DNA of 64,000 nucleotides from the NCBI RefSeq assembly GCF_000758725.1, contig NZ_CP009428.1:3100001-3164000 (forward strand), written 5' to 3'. How positions within the stretch are numbered: position 1 is the first letter of the stretch; each line of letters starts with the position of its first letter. Made by a program: the position numbers and the translations under genes. The notes beneath the pieces are model-generated. The model ran no database searches and had not been told where the DNA came from. It worked only from the letters and a program-made list of their open reading frames with translations. Source of the DNA: Paenibacillus odorifer (GTDB lineage: Bacteria > Bacillota > Bacilli > Paenibacillales > Paenibacillaceae). Below, in pieces: positions 34,608 to 44,679 of this stretch.

Positions 34608-34638
34608 AGAATAAACCTTCCATTTCATTGGCAAACTA
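34608..34638 (+). promoter_or_regulatory. Sigma-G-like promoter of the ger operon
   Basis: AGAATA at 34608-34613, an 18-base spacer and CAAACTA at 34632-34638. The forespore sigma-G pattern is roughly TGAATA - 17 or 18 - CATACTA, so this matches 5 of 6 and 6 of 7. It lies 41 bases before the first germination gene; gerA-type operons of Bacillus are sigma-G dependent. Confidence 0.55.
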
Positions 34639-34678
34639 AGCCAGATTAACAAGTCACAATCTTGGAGGTATGCCGCAG

Positions 34679-36121
34679 ATGTCTGGAATTATTGAAACAA
34701 TTAAAGAACAACTAGAGGGATCTAGTGATGCAGTTTTTCAATCCATTCGCCTTCACGGGCATTCCTGCCACTTGATCTATATCCCATTCATTGTGAATTC
34801 CCTGAGTCTTCATAAGGATATTGCATTGCCGCTAAGAAATGAAGCAAATTCAGAGCACAAATGGTCTGATTTTTTAGAACGACTGGATCGAGGAGCTGTT
34901 TTTCCAATCCCGTATCTTAAGGAGTTTGACTTAAACAAGGCTGTAGATCTGATCGTCGCTGGAAAAGTAGTGCTTTGTTTTGAAGAGCTTCCTTATGTTT
35001 ATTATTTTGAGATCACGCAATATCAGAAAAGATCGGTCACGGAATCACAAAATGAACTTGTGGTGATTGGACCTCAAGAGGCATTTATTGAAGATATTGA
35101 AACGAATCTGTCCCTGCTCCGACACAAAATTAAACATCCGGATCTAAAGACTATTCATTATACGATTGGTAAATATACAAAAACCGATGTGTATGTTGTA
35201 TACATTGAAGGTCTTTATAAAAAAGAAGTTCTTGCTGAAATTGAAAAGCAAATAAATGAAATAGAAATTGACGGAATATTGGGCATTAGTTATATATCGG
35301 AACAATTGCGGAAGGGGAACTTGACACCATTTCCGGTATTTCAATATACAGAACGCCCCGACTCGGTGGCAGCTTCTTTAATGGAAGGCCGGATTGGAAT
35401 ATTACAGGATGGCACACCCACTGCAATGATTGCACCTACATCTTTTTTTACAATGCTACAATCCTCTGAGGATTATTATCAAAGCTTCTATGCAGCAAGC
35501 TGGATTCGAATCGTTCGATTTGTGTTCTCCATCATATCCATGATTCTTCCATCGCTTTATGTTGCGATTACAACCTTTCATCCTCAGATCATTCCCTCAA
35601 ACCTGTTAATTACGATAGCATCTGCCAGAGAGAATATTCCTTTCTCAGCCTTGACTGAGGCTTTAATCATGGAGCTTACCTTCGAGGCCCTTAGAGAAGC
35701 TGGAACCCGAATACCAAAGCCTGTGGGCCAGACCGTTTCTATTATTGGGGGTATAGTCATCGGTCAAGCTGCGGTACAAGCAGGAATTGTATCTGCTCCA
35801 ATGGTCATTGTTGTTTCTATTACCGGAATTGCCACCTACATCATTCCCCATTATGAGCTGGGTTTGACTTTTCGTTTACTTCGTTTCCCTTTATTGATTA
35901 TGGGGGGGACGATGGGATTACTCGGGGTATATATTACAGCCTTTTTGATTTACGGGCATCTGGCTAATCTTAGGCCGTTAGGTTCACCGTATTTACAACC
36001 CGTTGCTCCTTTGGTGTTACAAGACTGGAAGGACACATTATCTCGTTTTCCCTCTAACTATATGAAGAAACGAAGCAACATTTATAGCAACAGGAATCTA
36101 AGGAGACAGAAACAAAAATGA
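34679..36121 (+). CDS. GerA-type spore germination protein, A subunit
   Basis: A 480-residue GerXA protein: a large soluble N-terminal domain with the PYLKEFDLNKAVDLIVAGKV and VVIGPQEAFIEDIETNLSLLR blocks (given in part), then a C-terminal membrane domain with several helices (PSLYVAITTFHP near 300; PFSALTEALIMELTFEALREAG near 335). The ATG at 34679 is 10 bases after GGAGG; the ATG at 34670 is only 1 base after it. It forms the nutrient germinant receptor of the spore inner membrane with the two following genes. Confidence 0.93.
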   Translation: MSGIIETIKEQLEGSSDAVFQSIRLHGHSCHLIYIPFIVNSLSLHKDIALPLRNEANSEHKWSDFLERLDRGAVFPIPYLKEFDLNKAVDLIVAGKVVLCFEELPYVYYFEITQYQKRSVTESQNELVVIGPQEAFIEDIETNLSLLRHKIKHPDLKTIHYTIGKYTKTDVYVVYIEGLYKKEVLAEIEKQINEIEIDGILGISYISEQLRKGNLTPFPVFQYTERPDSVAASLMEGRIGILQDGTPTAMIAPTSFFTMLQSSEDYYQSFYAASWIRIVRFVFSIISMILPSLYVAITTFHPQIIPSNLLITIASARENIPFSALTEALIMELTFEALREAGTRIPKPVGQTVSIIGGIVIGQAAVQAGIVSAPMVIVVSITGIATYIIPHYELGLTFRLLRFPLLIMGGTMGLLGVYITAFLIYGHLANLRPLGSPYLQPVAPLVLQDWKDTLSRFPSNYMKKRSNIYSNRNLRRQKQK

Positions 36122-37269
36122 GAACTCTAAAAATTGGAGTTGTTATACTTCTACTCCTAAATGTAACAGGCTGCTGGTCGTCCAAGGTGGAACTGGACGA
36201 ATTAACCTTTGTATACGGCTTGTTTATAGATGTAGGCAAAGAAGCAGGCACCGTTGAAATTACGATTAACTCTCCTTTGCCCAATCGTCTTAACTCATCA
36301 AGCCAACCCGCTAGTGGTGGCGGCGATGGAAATAGTTATTCTACAGTTTCCAAGACCGCAGATACGATAGCAGATGCCATGTTACTAGTCCAAAAAGACC
36401 TAACACGTCAGCTTAGTCTTTCCCAATTAAAAATAATCGTCTTAGGGAAAGCTTATGCAGAACAAGGAATCGGTGAACTTCTGTTATGGATTAGACGAGA
36501 GCCAGCCCTTCCCCTTGGAACCTATGTCATGGCGAGTCCCGGCAGTGCCAAAGAGATGAATACATTAACACCTATCTACGAACAATTGCCTTCTGATGTA
36601 CTAATGAGCTTTGGAACAGAAAAATATATGTTTTCAACTACAATCAAGGACTGCTTGTTCGCCGAGGCATCTGGAGTTGGGTTTGCTATAAATAATCTTT
36701 CATTTGGTAAAAAAGAGGAAACTACAAAAGAAGGTAAACCACAATATTGGGCAGGCATTCAAGGGGCCATGTTGTTTCAGAATGAGAAAATGAAGGGAAT
36801 ACTAAAGCTTAAAGAAGGTAGGGCATTGGCATGGGCCGCAGGCAAGCTTAAGCTGTCGGTTTATTCTGTTACCTGGGATGGAGGAGAAAGTGCGGCAAGT
36901 GTTGTATTTGTTAGCACCAAAGCTTCAAAGAAAGTAAAACTAACGGATAAAGGCCCAGTGTTCACAGTGAAATTAAAAGGAAAAGCTAGTGTGATTTATT
37001 TAAGGGACCCTAAGAAAAGAAATCTAGAAGAGATCAGTAATATCATTACAGAGAAACTAAGCGATAAAATTACTGCTAATCTGACCGAAGCTATACGTTT
37101 ATCCCAAGAAGCAGGTGCGGATGTTCTACAATTCGGCATGTTACTGGAATGGAATGATCCGAAACTTTGGAAGGAAGTAAGAGAACGTTGGGATAATTAC
37201 TACACTCACGAGGCAGATATTAAGGTGGCAACGGACTTTCGCATTGTAGATTTTGGAACAGCAAAATAA
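36118..37269 (+). CDS. GerA-type germination protein, C subunit (lipoprotein)
   Basis: A 383-residue Ger(x)C lipoprotein. The signal peptide ends in the lipobox NVTGCW, the CW being typical for the family, followed by VELDELTFVYGLFIDVG. Its ATG overlaps the TGA of the A subunit gene (ATGA), so the two are translationally coupled. The mature protein has the three-domain beta/alpha layout ending with a WNDPKLWKEVRERWDNYY helix. It is the lipid-anchored part of the nutrient receptor. Confidence 0.92.
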   Translation: MRTLKIGVVILLLLNVTGCWSSKVELDELTFVYGLFIDVGKEAGTVEITINSPLPNRLNSSSQPASGGGDGNSYSTVSKTADTIADAMLLVQKDLTRQLSLSQLKIIVLGKAYAEQGIGELLLWIRREPALPLGTYVMASPGSAKEMNTLTPIYEQLPSDVLMSFGTEKYMFSTTIKDCLFAEASGVGFAINNLSFGKKEETTKEGKPQYWAGIQGAMLFQNEKMKGILKLKEGRALAWAAGKLKLSVYSVTWDGGESAASVVFVSTKASKKVKLTDKGPVFTVKLKGKASVIYLRDPKKRNLEEISNIITEKLSDKITANLTEAIRLSQEAGADVLQFGMLLEWNDPKLWKEVRERWDNYYTHEADIKVATDFRIVDFGTAK

Positions 37270-37290
37270 AGAACTGAGGAAGGAAAAGTT

Positions 37291-38379
37291 ATGCGTACAA
37301 CAAAGTGGCAGCTGTTCCGGTTTATCACTATTTTTTTCAGCTCACAAACCACCATTTTTTTGATTCCAACTATTATTGCTAGTTCCTCCTATCAAGGCTG
37401 GATTGCATTAATAGTTGGCTCTTTATTAGGCTTGATTTTATTATGGTTTACAATCTATGTTGGTAAGCTGCGACCTAATCAAGCTTGGGTTCACTTTGGA
37501 AAAGAGATCATTGGCAAATGGCCACATAAATTTATGCTACTGGTCCTACTATGCTGGTGTGTTTATTATGTTTCTTACGATATAGAGAACTTTGTACTAT
37601 TCTTTGGTTCAAATTATTTAAGAGGAACTCCGCCGCTGTTTATTCAGCTTGTAATTGGTTTGGTGATTATGTACACAGCAAGTCTAGGTTTTGTAACGAT
37701 TACATATATGGCCGACGGATTATTTATTATTTTTCTAATAACCACGATCATTTTATTTAATTTGTTCCTTTCGAACGCGGATTTTAATATGTTACCAGCT
37801 TTTATTCATTATCATGATCCTGGAATCGCCATGAAAGACTCTATTGTGGTCATGTCATGGTTTGGAGAATGGATTGTTCTCTTGTTCGTTGCACCTGATT
37901 TAAAAATTGAAGCAAAGATGTTAAAAAGATTGGTATTTGCACAGCTCTATGTATCAATCACTGTCTTAATTGGATGGATATTGACGATGCTGAGTTTTGG
38001 TCCACATCTTGGTCAGCAGCTCCAATATCCTTTTCTTGAGATGGTGCGTAGTTCGAAAGAAGAGAATTTATTAGGGAATACTGACCCGCTTTTGATTGGA
38101 ATATGGTCGTCATCTATGTTTATTCACAGCTCTTTCCTTATCTACATAGCTTCAAAATGTCTATCGAGTTTGTTCAATACTAATGGTAAAAAAATTTACG
38201 TTCCTCTTTTAACACTGGCTTCAGTGACAATAGCATACTTATATTCACGAAACGTCGGCAGATATTACGAACACTATAAAAGCTTTGCAATTGTGATCAT
38301 TTGGCTAATCGTAGAAAGCATACCTATCTTTTATGGGATTGTAGCTTTCATTCGATATCGGCATAAGACTGTGAAATGA
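37291..38379 (+). CDS. GerA-type germination protein, B subunit
   Basis: A 362-residue integral membrane protein with ten predicted helices, of the amino-acid-permease-like GerAB family: the first helix pair TIFLIPTIIASSS... QGWIALIVGSLLGLI, the second GFVTITYMADGLFIIFLI, and the SNADFNMLPAF loop near 155. It is the membrane subunit that binds the germinant. Gene order A-C-B is that of the gerK operon of B. subtilis. It lies 21 bases after the C subunit gene; a terminator follows. Confidence 0.92.
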   Translation: MRTTKWQLFRFITIFFSSQTTIFLIPTIIASSSYQGWIALIVGSLLGLILLWFTIYVGKLRPNQAWVHFGKEIIGKWPHKFMLLVLLCWCVYYVSYDIENFVLFFGSNYLRGTPPLFIQLVIGLVIMYTASLGFVTITYMADGLFIIFLITTIILFNLFLSNADFNMLPAFIHYHDPGIAMKDSIVVMSWFGEWIVLLFVAPDLKIEAKMLKRLVFAQLYVSITVLIGWILTMLSFGPHLGQQLQYPFLEMVRSSKEENLLGNTDPLLIGIWSSSMFIHSSFLIYIASKCLSSLFNTNGKKIYVPLLTLASVTIAYLYSRNVGRYYEHYKSFAIVIIWLIVESIPIFYGIVAFIRYRHKTVK

Positions 38380-38395
38380 AAATCGAAAGGATGAC

Positions 38396-38429
38396 GGGGG
38401 CTGTCTAATTATGGACAGTGCCTTTTTTG
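38396..38429 (+). terminator. Rho-independent terminator after the ger operon
   Basis: GGCTGTC and GACAGTGCC arms with a two-base bulge and an eight-base loop, followed by six T. Confidence 0.75.
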
Positions 38430-38512
38430 TGTGAATTATAAATTGGGTACGCTTTCTGTTATGATTAAAGCACTTATTACATAATTATCCTCAGATTGGA
38501 TGGTGCATTCAC

Positions 38513-39490
38513 ATGAATCTTCAAGAAGTTACTGAACTTATCAAATCTATTAGGGCCAATCTTGCCAAAGTCATTGTAGGAAAAGAGGATGGAGTAGACC
38601 TGCTGCTGACCGCATTACTTGCGAATGGACATGTTCTGCTGGAAGATGTACCAGGAACGGGTAAAACCTTGCTCGCAAAGGTTCTTGCCAAATCATTAGA
38701 TTGTTCATTTAAGCGCATTCAATTTACACCGGATTTATTGCCTTCTGATTTAAGCGGGATCAACTATTACAATCAGAAGACGGGAGAGTTTCAGTTCAGA
38801 CCGGGTCCGGTATTTGCTAATATACTGCTGGCTGACGAAATTAATCGTGCAACACCTAGAACTCAATCCAGCCTATTAGAGTGTATGGAGGAACGGCAAA
38901 TTACTATCGATGGCGTAACGCACAGATTAGAAGCACCATTTCTTGTCATTGCTACTCAGAATCCGATAGACAACCAAGGGACCTTCCCACTGCCTGAGGC
39001 TCAGTTAGATCGATTTTTGATGCGGATTACTACGGGTTATCCTACCTTCGATGAAGGGATACATATTTTACAGCGTTTTCGTGAGAATAATCCGCTCGAA
39101 GAGTCTTTTCCTGTAGCAACGGCACAAGATATTCAAGCCGCACAGCGTTTAGCCGCATCGGTAAGTATCAGTGATGATTTATTAGGTTATATCGTACGGA
39201 TAACGGAAGCTACCCGCAAATCTACGGCAGTAAAACTGGGGGCGAGTCCACGTGCTAGTGGCGCGTTGCTTAGATCTGCTCAGGGATATGCACTTATTCA
39301 AGGCAGGTCCTATGTAACACCGGATGATATCAAAGCCGTGGCTGTTTCCGTGCTTGCACATCGTCTGCTGCTTCATCGGGGATTAGGCTCAAGAGAGGGA
39401 CAAGCCGCGGATATTGTATTGCAAGTGCTTCGTGAAGTTGAGGTGCCTGCTGAACCCGTGACGTCCTTAAGAGGCGGAAAGGTGGAATGA
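38513..39490 (+). CDS. MoxR-family AAA+ ATPase
   Basis: A 325-residue MoxR ATPase: Walker A DVPGTGKTLLAK near 40, Walker B LLADEINRATPRTQSSLLECMEE near 105, sensor 1 IATQNPIDNQGTFPLPEAQLDRFL near 145 (both in part), and a C-terminal helical lid. These ATPases act as chaperones for protein maturation next to DUF58 proteins. It begins the three-gene unit 38513-41910; the DUF58 gene starts 3 bases downstream. Confidence 0.93.
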   Translation: MNLQEVTELIKSIRANLAKVIVGKEDGVDLLLTALLANGHVLLEDVPGTGKTLLAKVLAKSLDCSFKRIQFTPDLLPSDLSGINYYNQKTGEFQFRPGPVFANILLADEINRATPRTQSSLLECMEERQITIDGVTHRLEAPFLVIATQNPIDNQGTFPLPEAQLDRFLMRITTGYPTFDEGIHILQRFRENNPLEESFPVATAQDIQAAQRLAASVSISDDLLGYIVRITEATRKSTAVKLGASPRASGALLRSAQGYALIQGRSYVTPDDIKAVAVSVLAHRLLLHRGLGSREGQAADIVLQVLREVEVPAEPVTSLRGGKVE

Positions 39491-39493
39491 CCT

Positions 39494-40582
39494 ATGGCTT
39501 TGCCTTGGTTCATTTTCATTACAGTGGCGTTGGTGTTACTTCTTGCTGACATTTATAAACGGAATGGCCTGAAAGCGCTTAGTTATTCTCGCTATTTTTC
39601 GCGCAAGACTGCATATGAAGGAGAACGTATTGAGATGATCGAGGAGATCGTTAATGCGAAACTTCTTCCTTTGCCGTGGCTCCGATTGGAGTCTAGTATT
39701 GCGAGAGGTCTGGAATTTGGAAGTCAGGATAATCTTGGGATTAGTACAGGAGAAATCTCTCAGAATCATATTAGTTTATTCTATTTAAAATCTTATCGTC
39801 ATATTAAAAGACGGCATCAAGTAACATGTGAGCGTCGTGGTTTATATCGTTTGGAATCCGTGACTATGACAACGGGAGATCCATTTGGTTTGACTCGAAA
39901 AAACAAAACGTATCCACTCGAGTTAGAGTTATTGATCTATCCCGTTCTGCTGAATCTAGACGAGCTTCCATTACCCATTCATAGCTGGCTGGGTGAGCTT
40001 CCTGTGAAAAGATGGATCGTTGAAGACCCTTTTCTGACTGCTGGCATTCGTGAGTATAGCTCAGGAGATTCTATGGGATTGGTAAACTGGAAGGCTACAG
40101 CACGTACTGGTGTTATGCAGGTTCATAAAAAAGATTATACTGCTGACTCCCGGCTCGTCATCTGTCTGAATATAGAGGACAGTGATTCCATGTGGAGAAC
40201 GGTGACTGATGTGGAACGAATCGAGCAAGGAATAAGATATGCAGCGACTATAGCTGAATACGCAATGCAGCATGGAATTGAGACCGGATTAATCTGTAAT
40301 GGCAGATTGGACGATGCTGGCGAAAGAGATCCAATTGAAGCAGAGCCGATGGCTCAGCTCGAAGATATGTTAGAGCTGCTGGCAAGGCTGAAGCTGGATA
40401 GAACACTTCCTATGAGTCGACTATTGGAATTGCAGGTTGAGAGTGGAATTAGTGACACAGACTTTCTAATCATAAGCTGCCATAGAGGAGCAGAATTGCA
40501 AAAGGCGACGGATCTCCTAATGCAGCAAGGCAATGGTGTGGAATGGCTGGATATTCCGGAACAAGGGAGAGAGAGCGCATGA
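39494..40582 (+). CDS. DUF58 (von Willebrand-A-like) protein
   Basis: A 362-residue protein with one or two N-terminal membrane helices and the DUF58 core: DPFGLTRKNK near residue 130 and REYSSGDSMGLVNWKATART near 187, the family signature. It is the usual partner of MoxR. The next gene starts at its stop codon (ATGA overlap), so the three proteins are made together. It likely forms the membrane-tethered part of a cell-envelope maturation complex. Confidence 0.9.
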   Translation: MALPWFIFITVALVLLLADIYKRNGLKALSYSRYFSRKTAYEGERIEMIEEIVNAKLLPLPWLRLESSIARGLEFGSQDNLGISTGEISQNHISLFYLKSYRHIKRRHQVTCERRGLYRLESVTMTTGDPFGLTRKNKTYPLELELLIYPVLLNLDELPLPIHSWLGELPVKRWIVEDPFLTAGIREYSSGDSMGLVNWKATARTGVMQVHKKDYTADSRLVICLNIEDSDSMWRTVTDVERIEQGIRYAATIAEYAMQHGIETGLICNGRLDDAGERDPIEAEPMAQLEDMLELLARLKLDRTLPMSRLLELQVESGISDTDFLIISCHRGAELQKATDLLMQQGNGVEWLDIPEQGRESA

Positions 40583-41910
40583 AGCTTACGTTGTCTGGCT
40601 ATGTAAGGGAAACAGTCAAACTCTGGTTGTGGTCTGTTATTGAATTGTTGCTATTTCTACCGGTTTGGGTTCTATTTCAGATTTATTTGTTGCCCCAACA
40701 AGATGAACAAATATGGTTGATTGCGCTGCCTATACTAGCTTTAGCGGGCATTCTTTTGCGCAATTTTTGCAATGTAAGATGGAAGCAATTGCTTGCCGCC
40801 TTAATCCTCGGGGTATTATTAGGTGCGGTTTCAGGGAGTTTATCCATCGAAAGCCTTCCCTTAGGTGTGGCTGGATTTATATGTACATTTTTAGGGATGA
40901 CGGTAGACTCTAGAAATAATAGATTCAGAATGTTTTGGATAGGTATAATAATCTATTTTGTAGCTACTATAGCGTTTCATAGAGTTCCTGAATTGGAGCC
41001 AAGTGTGCCGTTATTGACCTGGTGTGGCAGTCTGTATTTAATACTGACTTTACTTATTTCTAATAGCAGCTATATACGATACAGCGCACTTACTGTAGAG
41101 AATGAAACGCTGCCCAAAGGGATACAACGGAATAATCGTATATATGTCATTGTGATTGGAGTTATTGCAGCTGTACTAGCAGCAGGTGTCGGCAAAGCTA
41201 TAGGAACACTGGTATGGAGACTCTTACGCTCATTTTTCAATTTTATTAATCAGTTATTTTCTGGCACAAAAGAACCAGAGCCTCCGCCAGCAGAATTGCC
41301 GCCAGCAACTCCGATGTTACCGCCTGTCGGCGAGCAAAAGCGGGGCTGGCTAGCTATTATACTAGAGTATGGATTCTATATTTTGGCAGCGGTATTATTG
41401 GGGTTTGTAGCCTATTATGCACTTCGCTGGTTGTACAGAAATGCTGGAGAAAAGTGGCGGAGAGCCATAGATGCATTGTTATCGATGTTACGTAGGGAAC
41501 ATGCCCCTAAGAATAATACAGCATATCTTGACGAAGAGAAAAGCGTCTTTACTTGGGAACAAACCGTTCGAGGGTTGAAGGATTTCTGGAGCTCACGTCT
41601 TCCTTCAAAACATCGAAAGGATCGCTGGGAACAGATGAATGGCGAGCAGGAACGTGTACGTTGGCTTTATCGGCGGTGGCTAAATATAAAGCGCGATAAC
41701 GGTTATGAAATGAAAAGTTATCTTACGCCGCAGGAAACAAAAAGGGATGTTTTGCTATGGGGAGATCGTAACAAGCATAAACGTAAGGGAGATGAAGATT
41801 CTATAGCTGCGTCAGAACAATTGATTGAAATATATGAAAAAGTTAGATACGGAGAAGACCAGCCTGCGGCTTCTGATATTGCAGCCTTGAAAAATCAACT
41901 GAAATTATAG
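40579..41910 (+). CDS. Membrane protein of the MoxR-DUF58 unit, without transglutaminase domain
   Basis: A 443-residue protein with about six N-terminal helices, a proline-rich stretch (EPEPPPAELPPATPMLPP) near 232-250, another helix, and a charged cytoplasmic tail with two helical blocks (RWLYRRWLNIKRDNGYEM near 370, EQLIEIYEKVRYGED near 425), as in DUF4129 domains. In many relatives this third gene carries a transglutaminase-like domain between the helices; I see none. It starts in a 4-base overlap with the DUF58 gene. Confidence 0.75.
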   Translation: MKLTLSGYVRETVKLWLWSVIELLLFLPVWVLFQIYLLPQQDEQIWLIALPILALAGILLRNFCNVRWKQLLAALILGVLLGAVSGSLSIESLPLGVAGFICTFLGMTVDSRNNRFRMFWIGIIIYFVATIAFHRVPELEPSVPLLTWCGSLYLILTLLISNSSYIRYSALTVENETLPKGIQRNNRIYVIVIGVIAAVLAAGVGKAIGTLVWRLLRSFFNFINQLFSGTKEPEPPPAELPPATPMLPPVGEQKRGWLAIILEYGFYILAAVLLGFVAYYALRWLYRNAGEKWRRAIDALLSMLRREHAPKNNTAYLDEEKSVFTWEQTVRGLKDFWSSRLPSKHRKDRWEQMNGEQERVRWLYRRWLNIKRDNGYEMKSYLTPQETKRDVLLWGDRNKHKRKGDEDSIAASEQLIEIYEKVRYGEDQPAASDIAALKNQLKL

Positions 41911-42042
41911 AATCGTTTTCAGAATATATGCAAATTGGAACAAATAGGTTACAAAAGGCCTGTAAGTGTTACAACATGGATACAATTGGATCTGCTCTAA
42001 CCACTATAATAATTCTAGTAAAATACTCGTGGAGGGAAGTCA

Positions 42043-44640
42043 ATGAGAAAGCATAGCAGTACATATGTTGTTTTACTCTTAAGCACCTTTGTCATAAGCC
42101 AGTTGACAGGGCATACCGCTTCGGCTGCATCAGTTAGTTCTGTTCAGCCAAAATCTGCGGTAGCTGCTGCAACTGTAGCAGCTCCTAGTAATCTGGGTTC
42201 CGTTTCTTTAGGAGCTAATATCAAAGCTACACTGGAAGATGTGAATATTTGGTCACAACCTGGAGGCAATATTTTAACTTATACAATTAACTATTCGAAT
42301 GGCAGCAACAAAAGTGCTAGCCTATTGTATTATTTTTCGAGAGTTATGACCTCTGGCGGCTCTGTCATTCCAGGGAATCCACTAAGTGCTGACTCTACTA
42401 AGAAAAAAGTGGGTTCTAATGAAAGCTTGCGCGTTACATATTATGTTAATGTCGGCCAGGTAAATTCGTTAAAAGGTATCAAGATTCCAATGTACGTTTG
42501 GGATTCCAAAACCAAGGGGTATCTCAAGCAAGTAGGAACTTTTAATATACCCGCCAACTATTCGCCAACCGCTGTAAACGGTAAAACTGTAAGCACTACA
42601 ATGAATGACATTCCGGTTGTTGCTAAAAGCGAATCCTTGGAGCTCTACAAATACAGCGGAAAGGTTTATGCCAAGGTGGGCATAAGCTTGACCAATAAAG
42701 GCAGCAAAGTATTAAGTGATCCTGGTTACGCAGCATATTTGGTCTCGGCAGGGGGAAGCTCGTATGAATTAGCCCTTGACCGTTCTCAGCTTAGTTATAA
42801 AATTCAGCCACAAGAGAAAAAGACCATTTATTATCTTACAGAAATTCCTTCGTATATGAAGACGGATAATATGAAACTGCAATTCACCCAAAAGGATGAG
42901 GCGCTGAAGCTGGAGATTGCCAAATCTTCGTACAAGCTGCCTGCGGCTACAACACCAAATTTGGTAGTTGGCAAAGGTGTAATCAAGAAAATTACCATCA
43001 ATAACAATACGATTGAAACACAATTAAATAACGCAACCGTATACGCAGAGAACAATAAGGGATTCTGGACTTTTCAGCTGCGAGTGAAGAATACAGGGAA
43101 GACAGCCGTTACGTTACCTTCTTATGAGCTTGCCGTCAAATCCTCAACTGGGACAACCTTTCCGATCAATTCTAAGGGCTTGAGCGGATTAACCATAAAA
43201 CCTCTGGAGGAAAAAATCATCCCGCTTACCGCACAAGTCCCCCTTGAAGTAGAACAGAATTCACTGCAATTGCAGATGATTGAGGCTGTTTCTGCTCCAG
43301 ATAATAGTGAGACGGGAACTACCGGAGACGGAGCAGGAACTGGAAGCACTGGTGGAACCAATGTCGTTACGGGCAACACTGCTAAACTAACTGTTCCGGT
43401 TGCTTACTTTACAATCTCCTATACCTTGCGTCCAGAGATACAGAAAGGGCTCGAATATAGAGCTACAAATGAATATGGGACGTTTACTTACAGTTTAGTT
43501 TCCTTACAGCGTTTTCCATGGAAAGACGACGATATCGTAGTTGCCAGATTAAATATTACGAATACCCAATCGGTTGCCTTGTCTCTGCCGGAATTAAAGG
43601 GAGCTGTTCAGGTAGACAATGAGGACATGTCATCTTCAACGGAACTGTTTATGGATAAGGAAACTTCAACGATTGGACCAGGTAAAAACGCTGAAATCTA
43701 TGTGTTTGCCAAAATTCCTTATACACAAGAGTTCGATAAACTAAAATTAAATCTTTATTCTATGGTAAAAGAAGAGAAGAGCTCGTTCTTATCAGTTACT
43801 ACTAACAGCATGATGAACGCTGTAGCTTCTATTGAAACTGGAGGAAGTTATGTTATCTCTGGTAAAGGTAAGAACGCTAAAGTGCAAGAGAACAAAACCA
43901 TTATTTATGAAGGACTTAACTCCAATCTCGTATACACAGAGCTCCTTTTGAGCAGTGAAGAGAAAAGACAAAGCAAAATGGCTCGCCTCCAAGCTTATTA
44001 CAAAACGGGAGACGGTCAGCTATTCGAAGCTACAGCCAATCAACCAGATACTTCTGCTACTCCGGGCGGTAAGCAATTAATCACCTTCTGGGCGAAGGTT
44101 CCGAAGGCCGTTAATACTTCTGATGTTAGCCTGTTCCTAGGGCCAGGGATTACTGGGAATAAGCTGACGGAACCGGGTCAGGAATCCACTGGATTTATTA
44201 ATATGGCTTCACTGTCATTAAATCCGGTTACCACTCCACCAGAGAAAAACTTGACGAAGGTGGCAATTTATCCGTATACCATGTCCGTTCTAAGTTCAGA
44301 AGGGCGCTCATTGCAAGGCAGTGACTCTATAAATATAGTTATGAATTACAATCTTCTTCGTGATAGCAGCTATGATATGGGTACCTTCACGCATAAACTG
44401 GTCCTGAAAATGACGGACCCATATGGTCTTTCTCAGGAACGAAGCTTGAACATCGGTACTGATATTCTTGAAGGGACCAACAACTCGTATACAGCAAGCT
44501 TTAGCAATAATATGTATAAGAATTTGTCAGGAGGTACCTACCGGATCACGCTGTACGATGAATTCCAAGGCGAACGGATCGAGCTGGCTAGTCAAGCTTA
44601 TAACATCAAGATTGATAGAGCAGTTGTAACTGAGAAATAG
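42043..44640 (+). CDS. Large exported protein of unknown function
   Basis: An 865-residue protein with a signal peptide (MRKHSSTYVVLLLSTFVISQ, cleavage near TASAA) and no anchor. The mature part is a chain of beta-rich segments that repeat a pattern of long strands with LTNKGSK, VKNTGKTAV, ITNTQSVAL (near 222, 350 and 508), which looks like several Ig/CARDB-like modules. A Gly/Thr-rich linker (TTGDGAGTGSTGG) lies near 425. The ATG follows GGAGGGAAG. Only 39 bases separate it from the MacB-type ATPase gene, so it may be the exported partner or substrate of that ABC exporter. I do not recognise a family. Confidence 0.75.
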   Translation: MRKHSSTYVVLLLSTFVISQLTGHTASAASVSSVQPKSAVAAATVAAPSNLGSVSLGANIKATLEDVNIWSQPGGNILTYTINYSNGSNKSASLLYYFSRVMTSGGSVIPGNPLSADSTKKKVGSNESLRVTYYVNVGQVNSLKGIKIPMYVWDSKTKGYLKQVGTFNIPANYSPTAVNGKTVSTTMNDIPVVAKSESLELYKYSGKVYAKVGISLTNKGSKVLSDPGYAAYLVSAGGSSYELALDRSQLSYKIQPQEKKTIYYLTEIPSYMKTDNMKLQFTQKDEALKLEIAKSSYKLPAATTPNLVVGKGVIKKITINNNTIETQLNNATVYAENNKGFWTFQLRVKNTGKTAVTLPSYELAVKSSTGTTFPINSKGLSGLTIKPLEEKIIPLTAQVPLEVEQNSLQLQMIEAVSAPDNSETGTTGDGAGTGSTGGTNVVTGNTAKLTVPVAYFTISYTLRPEIQKGLEYRATNEYGTFTYSLVSLQRFPWKDDDIVVARLNITNTQSVALSLPELKGAVQVDNEDMSSSTELFMDKETSTIGPGKNAEIYVFAKIPYTQEFDKLKLNLYSMVKEEKSSFLSVTTNSMMNAVASIETGGSYVISGKGKNAKVQENKTIIYEGLNSNLVYTELLLSSEEKRQSKMARLQAYYKTGDGQLFEATANQPDTSATPGGKQLITFWAKVPKAVNTSDVSLFLGPGITGNKLTEPGQESTGFINMASLSLNPVTTPPEKNLTKVAIYPYTMSVLSSEGRSLQGSDSINIVMNYNLLRDSSYDMGTFTHKLVLKMTDPYGLSQERSLNIGTDILEGTNNSYTASFSNNMYKNLSGGTYRITLYDEFQGERIELASQAYNIKIDRAVVTEK

Positions 44641-44679
44641 CATTTCATATCTATTATTGTACGAAGAGGAGCAGCTCCA

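Noticed and set aside
38513..41910. Transglutaminase in the MoxR unit
   Set aside because: No Cys-His-Asp transglutaminase signature is visible in the third protein.
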